A stretch of DNA of 5,915 bases from Ruminococcus flavefaciens (GTDB taxonomy: Bacteria > Bacillota > Clostridia > Oscillospirales > Ruminococcaceae), in NCBI GenBank assembly GCA_902792495.1, contig CADBAC010000128.1:1-5915 (forward strand). Direction: 5' to 3'. The translations under genes were made by a program, and so were the position numbers. Positions 1 through 5,915 of this stretch are shown here, in pieces (the stretch's first letter is position 1; the number at the start of each line of letters is the position of its first letter). The notes under the pieces are model-generated. The model saw only the letters and a program-made list of their open reading frames with translations, did no database searches and was not told the origin of the DNA.

Positions 1-1526
1 GGATGTGGTTGTCGCGCAGGAAGAGCGCGAGCTCTATCGCCTCGCTCAGCGTACTGCCCGGGTGCGAGGACATAAGGTACGGCACGAGGTACTGCTCCTT
101 GCCCATACCCTTGGTTATCTCGTAGAATCGCTTCTGGAAGCGCTTGTATGCTTCGATGTGTGGTTTTCCCATTTTGTCAAGGACTACCGCAGAGCAATGC
201 TCGGGAGCGACTTTAAGCTGTCCGCTTACGTGGTGCATTATCAGCTCCTTCATGAACTCGTCATCCTTGTCCTCGATGAGGTAGTCGTAGCGTATGCCCG
301 AACGGATGAATACACGCTTCACGCCCTTTATCTTGCGGAGTTTCCTCAGCATTGCCAGATACTCGGTGTGGTCAACTTTCAGCGCAGGACATGGCTTCGG
401 AGCGAGACATTTCTTGCCCATGCACAGTCCCTTGCTCAGCTGTTTGTCGCATGAGGGATGGCGGAAATCAGCGGTAGGACCTCCCACATCGTGGATGTAT
501 CCCTTGAAATCGGGCATTTTTGTAATCCGCTCAGCTTCGGCGAGGACGGACTCCTCACTTCGGCAGGTAACTCGTCTTCCCTGATGGAGGGCGATGGAGC
601 AGAAGTTGCAGTAACCGAAACAGCCACGGTTGTGAGTGATGGAGAAGCGCACTTCCTCGATACCGGGAACTCCTCCCAGCGCCTCATATGACGGGTGATA
701 CTGCCTTGTGTATGGCAGGGAGTACACGTAGTCCAGTTCCTCCGTAGTCAGGCTGTATGCAGGGGGATTCTGCACCAGCATATGCTTTCCGTGACGCTGG
801 ATTATTATCTTGCCGTAGACCTCGTCCTGCCAGTCATACTGTATCTTCACAGCCTTGGCATATTCGGGCTTGCTGTCACGCACCTGCTCGAATGACGGAC
901 ACTGTGCCGCACCGAGGGGAGTGTTCACAGGCTCGGTAAGATAGCACGTGCCTCGGATATCATGGATATCACGTATATTTTCACCATTTGCCAGTCTCGG
1001 ACAAAGCTCCTGTATCTGATGCTCTCCCATGCCGTACATGAGCAGATCAGCACCGCTGTCAACGAGAATGGAAGGTCTTACGGCATCGTCCCAGTAGTCG
1101 TAATGGGCGAAACGCCGCAGAGATGCTTCAAGTCCGCCGATCGCTATGGCCACGTATCTTCTGACAGTAGACTATCACCGCACGATCGGGACGTTTGCCT
1201 GCCTGTCCGCCTGCTGTGTAAGCATCGTCGGAGCGCTTTCTCTTGGCGGCGGTATAATGCGCCACCATGGAATCTATGTTGCCTGCGGTGACGAGGAATG
1301 CATACTTAGGCGCACCGAAACGCTTGAAGTCACGGTCGGTATGCCAGTCCGGCTGAGAGATAACTCCCACGGTGTAGCCCATTGCTTCGATAAGACGGGT
1401 AACGATAGCCGCACCGAAACTGGGATGATCAACGTAGGCGTCCCCTGTTATGTATATGAAATCGAACTGTTCTATTCCCAGCTCGTCCATTTCTTTTTTC
1501 GTAGTTGGAAGAAATCCCTTGTACAT
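1..1526 (-). pseudogene. ygiQ: YgiQ-family radical SAM protein gene, frameshifted and cut by the left edge
   Basis: The gene encodes a YgiQ-type radical SAM protein of unknown substrate. The ATG at 1526 has AGGGAGGT at 1535-1542, 8 bases away. The first frame (1526-1128) gives the N-terminal domain with [42 protein letters not shown] and [16 protein letters not shown], then runs into unrelated residues and stops at TGA 1130-1128. Homology resumes in another minus frame with [21 protein letters not shown], open from 1171 to the left edge. This second part carries MYGMGE, the 4Fe-4S/SAM cluster CFGYCNFC (599-622), DVGGPTADF, a second Cys-rich stretch, RSGIRYDY, LKVAPEH and GKEQYLVPYLMSSHPG. Apart from the shift there is no further stop or gap, so the lesion is recent or an assembly error. 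As it stands, the product would be a 132-aa fragment without the radical SAM core. The C-terminal end lies beyond the window. Confidence 0.88.
1131..1171 (-). other. Frameshift zone in ygiQ, apparent 17-base deletion
   Basis: The N-terminal frame closes at TGA 1130-1128 and the C-terminal frame is closed upstream by TAG at 1174-1172, so the shift must lie between. Between the VY and GG landmarks there are 28 bases. As I recall the E. coli YgiQ sequence, that interval is 15 residues, or 45 bases, implying 17 bases lost. A junction at ACGTG (minus strand, 1155-1151) joins CQKI directly to VAIAIGG and drops a REAYxD-like segment. Confidence 0.7.
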
Positions 1527-1563
1527 ATCATCGTACCTCCCTGTTCAGTAAGCAGTAAAGAAC

Positions 1564-2133
1564 TTACGTTATAATTCCTAAATATGCACAGGCTGTAATT
1601 ATTATAACGACTGCAAAAAATAATGTGATGATTAATAAAGGGAGTATTTCACTTTTTTCTCCGCCACCCTCGGATATAAGGGTAGGAAATTTCATCATTT
1701 CAGCATTATTGCAGATACTGTCTATCCTTTCTTTAAAATACTCGCTAAGGCTCTCCTTTTCACTGTCCGAAAGCTGTCTGATCGCTTCTTTTCCGCCTGA
1801 TACAATGGATTCAAAATGCTCATCCATCCCCACATATCCGTCGGGAACAAATATCTGAACTATGTCGCCTCTTGCTATCATCGACGCTCTGAGCCCCGAT
1901 CCACATACCTCATAGGTCTTCCCGTTTCGGGCTTTTACAATAAAGCTGTATACAGTCAGCTTTGAGCTTATTCTTGTTTTTCTCACCGACTCCACCATGG
2001 CAGTCATTCTTCTGTTCGTCCCGGCATATTTCAGTTCACGCCGTATCTTGGAGACCAGCATTATGATCAGGATGATCTCAAGTATTATCATGACCACGAA
2101 ACATATAGCTTGAAAACGTTCATCTGCTTCCAT
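1564..2133 (-). CDS. Uncharacterised protein with a membrane segment at each end
   Basis: I do not recognise this 189-aa protein with certainty. It has a strongly hydrophobic N-terminal segment (about 9-29, rich in Ile/Leu/Val/Met) followed by basic RRELK and RRM, and a second hydrophobic segment near the C-terminus (about 163-186). The stretch between (about 44-100) looks beta-rich: AMVESVRKTRISSKLTVYSF, then VKARNGKTYEV and ARGDIVQIFVPDGY. That layout resembles DUF3592-like membrane proteins, but this is pattern resemblance only. Residues 115-160 are charged and probably helical (SDSEKESLSEYFKERID). The basic residues after the first segment favour a cytoplasmic middle domain. GC content is about 41% by hand count, against about 47-55% in sampled lines of ftsK and ygiQ, and AT-rich codons such as ATA and AAA are frequent. 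This could mean relaxed codon selection or a later arrival. It lies 33 bases after the acetyltransferase gene and 37 before ygiQ. Confidence 0.8.
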   Translation of the reverse strand: MEADERFQAICFVVMIILEIILIIMLVSKIRRELKYAGTNRRMTAMVESVRKTRISSKLTVYSFIVKARNGKTYEVCGSGLRASMIARGDIVQIFVPDGYVGMDEHFESIVSGGKEAIRQLSDSEKESLSEYFKERIDSICNNAEMMKFPTLISEGGGEKSEILPLLIITLFFAVVIIITACAYLGIIT

Positions 2134-2141
2134 TCCGCTCA

Positions 2142-2147
2142 CTCCTT
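2142..2147 (-). promoter_or_regulatory. Ribosome binding site that fixes the membrane protein start
   Basis: AAGGAG on the minus strand lies 8 bases before an ATG at 2133. An in-frame GTG at 2142 overlaps the last base of this site and so cannot be served by it. The ATG is therefore the likely start, giving 189 rather than 192 residues. Confidence 0.8.
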
Positions 2148-2166
2148 ATCTGTCCTCTGCTTTTTT

Positions 2167-2622
2167 TCAGAGTGCCATAATATATATCTGGCAAGGGTTG
2201 TCCTCGCCCCATATTTCCGTAATGACTTCCAGTTCCTTGAATCCGCAGGCAAGATAGAAGCGGTTGGTCTCGTCGTAGTCCTCATACATTCCCATCTTCA
2301 CCGTCTTTACCTGCATGAACTGATAGCCCATTTCCTGTGCAGTCTTACGGGCTTCCTCAAAAAGCTGACGACCCAGACCGTGGCGGTGGTACTCTTTCAG
2401 CACACCCATGACTGCGATCTCCACAGTTTCACGTCCTGTCTCTTTCAAGCAGAGGAATCCCACGTATCTGCCGTTCTCCTCAGCCGCAAGGAAGATCCGG
2501 TCAACACTTTCAGCGATGTACTGCTCTCTGCTCTCATCCACCTCGAACCAGTCGTGGAGCGCCTCAAGAACTTCCCTCGCTACGGCCTTTTTCGTTTCGT
2601 TATCTTTTATCTGCTCTATCAT
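2167..2622 (-). CDS. GNAT-family N-acetyltransferase
   Basis: This is a 151-aa single-domain GNAT enzyme that would transfer an acetyl group from acetyl-CoA to an amine; the substrate is not evident. The N-terminal helices (about 10-25, AREVLEALHDWF) lead into a beta strand region (RIFLAAEENGRYVGFLCLK). Motif A follows, EIAVMGVLKEYHRHGLGRQL (69-88), whose RHGLGRQL is the Q/RxxGxG/A acetyl-CoA pyrophosphate loop. Then come the strand QFMQVKTV and the motif B segment ETNRFYLACGFKELEVI (118-134), ending in WGEDNPCQIYIMAL. The YHRxGxG, QVKTV and WxxxNPC pattern belongs to a common soluble GNAT subfamily of Gram-positive bacteria. The gene starts 49 bases after ftsK and ends 33 bases before the next start, so co-transcription with the membrane protein gene is plausible. 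The domain is complete and nothing is truncated. Confidence 0.93.
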   Translation of the reverse strand: MIEQIKDNETKKAVAREVLEALHDWFEVDESREQYIAESVDRIFLAAEENGRYVGFLCLKETGRETVEIAVMGVLKEYHRHGLGRQLFEEARKTAQEMGYQFMQVKTVKMGMYEDYDETNRFYLACGFKELEVITEIWGEDNPCQIYIMAL

Positions 2623-2627
2623 TTTTT

Positions 2628-2634
2628 CTCCTTT
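2628..2634 (-). promoter_or_regulatory. Ribosome binding site that fixes the acetyltransferase start
   Basis: On the minus strand AAAGGAG is followed by five A residues and then the ATG at 2622. This selects that start over an in-frame ATG at 2748, which would lie inside ftsK and add 42 residues without acetyltransferase character. Confidence 0.85.
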
Positions 2635-2642
2635 ATTTAAAC

Positions 2643-2659
2643 GGCGGACGATATCCGCC
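2643..2659 (-). terminator. GC-rich hairpin between ftsK and the acetyltransferase gene, weak terminator candidate
   Basis: Read on the minus strand, GGCGGA, a 5-base loop TATCG and TCCGCC form a perfect 6-bp GC-rich stem just after the ftsK stop. It is followed by GTTTAAAT rather than a solid run of T, so termination would be weak or partial. It sits directly upstream of the acetyltransferase ribosome binding site, which fits an attenuator or an RNA-processing or stabilising hairpin equally well. Confidence 0.35.
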
Positions 2660-2671
2660 CCTGCACAGCAC

Positions 2672-5218
2672 TTAGCCGTCCATTTCCATGCGGACACGGC
2701 GCTCGTCGTACTGCATCTTCGACATGAGAACTCGTCTCGGCTTTGCACCTTCGCTGGGGCCTATAACTCCACGCTCTTCTAGTTCGTCCATGATACGTGC
2801 GGCTCTTGCATAGCCAAGCTTCAGCTTTCTCTGGAGCATGGATGTGGAAAGCTGTCCTGCATCGACCGCTACCTTTATGGCACGTTCAACGAAGTCCTCG
2901 TCGCTTCCCTCAGCATAGCCAGCATCGCCGCTGTCACCGTGATCGCCCTTAGTCGCAGGAACGAAATTGTTAACGGCTTCCTCGATGTTCTTATCGTAAA
3001 CAACACCCTCGAACTGTCCCTTTATGTAGTCAAGGGTAGCATTGATATCCTTGTTTGATGCGAAACATCCCTGAACACGTACAGGGTCGGTGGCACCGAT
3101 AGGCATATACAGCATATCGCCGTTTCCGAGAAGCTTTTCTGCACCTGCACAGTCAATGATAGTACGGCTGTCCACCTGCGACTTTACCGACAGAGCGATA
3201 CGGCTGGGGATATTAGCCTTGATGATACCTGTGATAACATCGGTGGTAGGACGCTGTGTAGCTACAACAAGGTGCATACCTGCGGCACGTCCCATCTGTG
3301 CAAGACGCTGGATGGAGTCCTCGACCTCGTTCTTTGCAACCAGCATCATATCAGCCAGCTCGTCGATGAAAATGACTATCTGCGGCATCTTGTCCATGTC
3401 GCCGTCCATCTCGGCAAGCTCGTTGAATGACTTCAGGTCGTTTGCGCCGTTGTCAGCGAAAATGGTGTATCTTCTCATCATCTCGTTGACAGCCCAGCCA
3501 AGAGCGCCTGCCGCTTTCTTTACGTCCACGACTATGGGGATGAGAAGGTGCGGTATTCCGTCGAACACCTTGAACTCAACTATCTTCGGGTCGATAAGTA
3601 TGAGTTTTACCTCGTCGGGGTCCGCATTGAAAAGAATGCTCATGATTATTGAACGGGTACATACAGACTTACCCGAACCTGTAGTACCTGCAATGATAAC
3701 GTGAGGCATCTTAGCGATATCGCCAAGAATGACATTGCCAGTGATGTCCTTGCCGACTGCGAAAGTCAGCTTGCTCGAAGCATTTCTGAATTCGGGGACT
3801 GAAAGTATCTCTCTGAGAGTTACCATGTCCTTTGTGCCGTTTGGTATCTCTATACCCACAGCGGCTTTTCCGGGAACAGGAGCGATACGAACTCCCTGAG
3901 CGGCAAGGCTGAGAGCGATATCATCAGCAAGTCCCGTTATCTTCTTGACCTTTACTCCCACGCCCGGCTGTACCTCGTAACGGGTAATTGCAGGGCCACG
4001 GTAGATGTCCTTTATCTTTACTTCAACGCCGAAGCTTCTGAGAGTATTGACGATAACGTCTGCCTTTTCACGCATTTCCCTCATTGCCTCGTCCCTGTTG
4101 ACTCTCACATCCGCATTTGTCAGCAGATCAAGCGGCGGACGGAGATACAGCGGCTTGACGGGCATTTCTTTCTGTACTGCGTCTTCCTCATCTATATCGA
4201 AAGGCGGAAGATCGTCCTCTTTCTTGTCAGCGGCCTTGCTGATAAGATCTTCAAGGCTTGCGCTGTCCTTGCGCTGAGGTTCGGGCGCTTTGGCAGGGAA
4301 TATCTCAAAATCGTCGTCAACATTATGTATCTGGTCATCGGTGGGAAGCCGGATATCCATGAGGAATCCGTCATCTTCGGGAGCAGACTTCTGCACAGGC
4401 TGAGAGAATCTGATATTTCTCTCGGGCACCGGCTTTGACTTTGTCTCGCTTATCATGTCCACAGCCTCGATGTCCTTGTCGAAGCTTCTCTTCTCACGGT
4501 CGTCGTCAATATCGTCATCATCGATATATTCGTCGCCGTATTCCGAACCTGTCATGAGATTGCTTATGCCCTCGCCCATGTGACGGAAGTGCCTTTGTAC
4601 AGCGTTGAACAGGTCGTTCATTCCGTTGCCCGAAAGGAACATTATCAGCACAAACAGCGCAACTGCCGTAAGTATCCTTGCGCCCAGTTTTCCCATGAAC
4701 TTCAGAAGCGGCCATGCCAGAATACCCGAAGCCACTCCGCCGCCCTTGAGGTGCTGTCCCTCTGAGTAAAGCAGTTTTATTACGTGGATGAATCCGCCGT
4801 CGGGAAGCTTTCCCACGGCGAATATCTGTATCGCAGAGCTTACGAGTATGGTTATGCCTATGCCGCACCAAATTCGGCTCGATGTTTTCTCGGTATTGCG
4901 CTCCATACCTATTTTTACCGCCGAGTACAGCAGTGAAGCAGGAAGCACCAGTGCCGCCCAGCCGAAAAGGCCGAGCAGTATATCATGCATCCTCAGCCAG
5001 CCCGATGACCCTTTCACCAGTATCATCAGAGCGAGTATAACACCCAGTGCAAACAGCACAACTGATGCAAACTGTCCCGAACTCTGTCGAGGTTTAGTCT
5101 TTGACTCACTCGCTGTCTTTGCAGGCTCTGCCGCTTTTTTGGCAGGTTCAGCAGTCTTTTTGGCAGGCTCGGACTTCTTCTTAGCAGGAGCCGCTTTTTT
5201 CTTTTTGGATTCAGCCAT
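2672..5218 (-). CDS. ftsK: FtsK/SpoIIIE DNA translocase
   Basis: This 848-aa membrane-anchored ATPase pumps double-stranded DNA through the closing septum in division or sporulation. A basic Lys/Ala/Pro tail (about 1-45) precedes hydrophobic segments near 50-70, 80-104, 117-137 and 160-196, the FtsK N-terminal membrane domain. An acidic linker follows (about 225-350, with EYIDDDDIDDD). The alpha domain spans about 355-490. The beta RecA-like motor carries Walker A GTTGSGKS (511-518), LIDPKIVEF, the family signature KKAAGALGWAVNEMMRRY and Walker B IVIFIDELAD (614-623), then ATQRPTTDVITG. The C-terminal gamma winged helix (about 773-833) contains LQRKLKLGYARAARIMDELE, which in the family reads DNA polarity motifs. 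The ATG at 5218 is supported by GGAGGG at 5224-5229 with 5-base spacing. Length and domain order are normal and nothing is missing. FtsK and SpoIIIE cannot be separated from this sequence alone; in spore-formers one protein of this type may serve both roles. Confidence 0.97.
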   Translation of the reverse strand: MAESKKKKAAPAKKKSEPAKKTAEPAKKAAEPAKTASESKTKPRQSSGQFASVVLFALGVILALMILVKGSSGWLRMHDILLGLFGWAALVLPASLLYSAVKIGMERNTEKTSSRIWCGIGITILVSSAIQIFAVGKLPDGGFIHVIKLLYSEGQHLKGGGVASGILAWPLLKFMGKLGARILTAVALFVLIMFLSGNGMNDLFNAVQRHFRHMGEGISNLMTGSEYGDEYIDDDDIDDDREKRSFDKDIEAVDMISETKSKPVPERNIRFSQPVQKSAPEDDGFLMDIRLPTDDQIHNVDDDFEIFPAKAPEPQRKDSASLEDLISKAADKKEDDLPPFDIDEEDAVQKEMPVKPLYLRPPLDLLTNADVRVNRDEAMREMREKADVIVNTLRSFGVEVKIKDIYRGPAITRYEVQPGVGVKVKKITGLADDIALSLAAQGVRIAPVPGKAAVGIEIPNGTKDMVTLREILSVPEFRNASSKLTFAVGKDITGNVILGDIAKMPHVIIAGTTGSGKSVCTRSIIMSILFNADPDEVKLILIDPKIVEFKVFDGIPHLLIPIVVDVKKAAGALGWAVNEMMRRYTIFADNGANDLKSFNELAEMDGDMDKMPQIVIFIDELADMMLVAKNEVEDSIQRLAQMGRAAGMHLVVATQRPTTDVITGIIKANIPSRIALSVKSQVDSRTIIDCAGAEKLLGNGDMLYMPIGATDPVRVQGCFASNKDINATLDYIKGQFEGVVYDKNIEEAVNNFVPATKGDHGDSGDAGYAEGSDEDFVERAIKVAVDAGQLSTSMLQRKLKLGYARAARIMDELEERGVIGPSEGAKPRRVLMSKMQYDERRVRMEMDG
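5111..5173 (-). repeat. Three imperfect 21-base repeats encoding xEPAKKxA heptads in FtsK
   Basis: Residues 16-36 of the FtsK protein are three consecutive seven-residue units, SEPAKKT, AEPAKKA and AEPAKTA. On the plus strand this appears as recurring TTTTTGGCAGG-type segments about 21 bases apart. The units lie in the cytosolic basic tail before the first membrane segment. Lys-rich tails are common in FtsK/SpoIIIE proteins of Gram-positive bacteria. The repeat may bind DNA or acidic phospholipid, but that is inference; it may be simple low-complexity sequence. Confidence 0.75.
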
Positions 5219-5238
5219 TGTTTCCCTCCGTCTTTTTG

Positions 5239-5915
5239 CTACACATATCTTTTATCGGATTTTTCGATCATATCATAAAGGCAGTCCATAGCGTCCCCGA
5301 GACTTCCGCAGCTGTCGATAAGTCCCAGTTCAACGGCCTTTTCGCCTTCCACAACGCTCCCCACATCCAGCACAAGTTCCTCGGTGTTCATCATCAGCGA
5401 GCGGAAGTCCTCCTCGGATATTCCGCTGTTGCCGACCACGAACCTGACTATCCTGTCCTGCATACGCTGAAAATAGGAAAGGGTCTGCGGAACTCCGAGG
5501 ACAGTGCCGTTCATCCGCACGGGATGGATGGTCATGGAAGCACTTGGAACAATAAAGGACTTCTTTGCGCTTACCGCAAGGGGAACGCCTATGGAATGTC
5601 CGCCGCCTACCACAAGAGAGACCGTGGGAGTCTTCATGCCTGAGATAAGCTCGGCAATGGCAAGACCTGCCTCCACGTCACCGCCAACGGTATTGAGGAT
5701 GATAAGCAGACCTTCGACGCTTCTGTCCTGTTCAACAGCGACGAGAGCGGGGATGATATGTTCGTATTTTGTAGTTTTATTCTGTTCCGAAAGCACATAG
5801 TGTCCCTCTATCTGCCCGATTACGGACAGGCAGTGGATGAGGTGCTTTGAGTTCTGCGAGACAGTTTCGCCGTTTTTCTCGGCGAGAAGTGCCTGCCGGA
5901 GCTCTTTTTCTTCGG
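5239..5915 (-). CDS. tepA: TepA-type ClpP-family serine protease, 5' end outside the window
   Basis: This is a ClpP-fold serine peptidase of the translocation-enhancing protein TepA (B. subtilis YmfB) group; 224 C-terminal residues and the stop codon are visible. The reading frame is open to the right edge. It begins with a charged stretch and then IHCLSVIGQIEGH, which resembles the B. subtilis TepA N-terminal region as I remember it. Next come QNKTTKYEHIIP and ILNTVGGDVEAGLAIAE, which form the ClpP-like oligomer and substrate groove. The likely catalytic triad is Ser in GGGHSIGVP (codon 5593-5595), His in TIHPVR (5524-5526) and Asp in LVLDVG (5365-5367), so the enzyme looks intact. An internal GTG at 5796 is not the start, because conserved sequence continues upstream of it. 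The gene ends 20 bases before ftsK, a pairing also seen in B. subtilis (tepA near spoIIIE). TepA was named for an effect on protein export; that role here is inferred from family membership. Confidence 0.93.
   Translation of the reverse strand, partial: EEKELRQALLAEKNGETVSQNSKHLIHCLSVIGQIEGHYVLSEQNKTTKYEHIIPALVAVEQDRSVEGLLIILNTVGGDVEAGLAIAELISGMKTPTVSLVVGGGHSIGVPLAVSAKKSFIVPSASMTIHPVRMNGTVLGVPQTLSYFQRMQDRIVRFVVGNSGISEEDFRSLMMNTEELVLDVGSVVEGEKAVELGLIDSCGSLGDAMDCLYDMIEKSDKRYV

Noticed and set aside
1131..1171. Programmed +1 frameshifting as an explanation for the split ygiQ
   Set aside because: A one-base ribosomal shift would restore the frame but not the five to six missing conserved-length residues. 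No slippery or stalling signal is apparent, and YgiQ genes are not known to use recoding.
2155..2172. Small inverted repeat CTCTG/CAGAG around a T-run at the end of the acetyltransferase gene
   Set aside because: The stem is only 5 bp and the homopolymer lies in the loop rather than after the stem, so it is not a terminator.
2623..2748. In-frame upstream extension of the acetyltransferase to an ATG at 2748, adding 42 residues
   Set aside because: It overlaps the 3' end of ftsK, has Cys/Trp-rich residues unlike a GNAT N-terminus, and an excellent ribosome binding site serves the ATG at 2622.
3541..3550. Plus-strand TGAGAAGGTG resembling the SpoIIIE recognition sequence GAGAAGGG
   Set aside because: It differs from GAGAAGGG in the last base, and a single near match in a coding region is expected by chance.
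3090..3704. Long plus-strand open frame of 204 codons inside ftsK
   Set aside because: It is antisense to the conserved ATPase motor domain, with Ser/Ile/Met-rich low-quality protein and no family motifs. It is a shadow of ftsK codon usage, as are the other plus-strand frames (5-454, 1146-1574, 2110-2640, 4788-5291 and 5218-5643).
5239..5796. GTG at 5796 as the start of the protease gene
   Set aside because: The frame is open to the right edge and encodes the TepA-typical IHCLSVIGQIEGH segment upstream, so this GTG is an internal Val codon.

Overview
The window comes from a bacterial chromosome and every real gene lies on the minus strand. The gene set and protein style point to a Gram-positive anaerobe of the Clostridia, probably Oscillospiraceae/Ruminococcus-like. 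The evidence is the tepA-ftsK/spoIIIE gene pair, also adjacent in Bacillus subtilis, the strong AGGAGG-type ribosome binding sites, and a GC content near 50%. The genus is an inference; no rRNA or other marker is present.

Layout in the direction of transcription (right to left): (1) 5915-5239, the C-terminal 224 residues of a TepA-type ClpP-fold serine protease, cut by the right edge; (2) 5218-2672, a complete 848-aa FtsK/SpoIIIE DNA translocase; (3) a 49-base gap with a small GC-rich hairpin; (4) 2622-2167, a 151-aa GNAT acetyltransferase; (5) 2133-1564, a 189-aa protein of unknown function with a membrane segment at each end and a GC content near 41%, lower than its neighbours; (6) 1526-1, a YgiQ-family radical SAM gene cut by the left edge and broken by an out-of-frame deletion near 1151-1155. 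Gaps between genes are 20, 49, 33 and 37 bases. Each complete gene has its own ribosome binding site and no convincing promoter was seen, so the block may be one transcript or two. No gene-free stretch exceeds 50 bases.

The translocase moves chromosomal DNA through the septum during division or sporulation, and the TepA-like protease next to it is its conserved neighbour. The acetyltransferase, the membrane protein and the YgiQ protein have no evident shared pathway with them. I see no phage, IS, CRISPR, tRNA or defence genes and no sign of a new multi-gene system. The most notable item is the ygiQ lesion. Its flanking sequence suggests a 17-base deletion between 5-base direct repeats, though an assembly error is possible.
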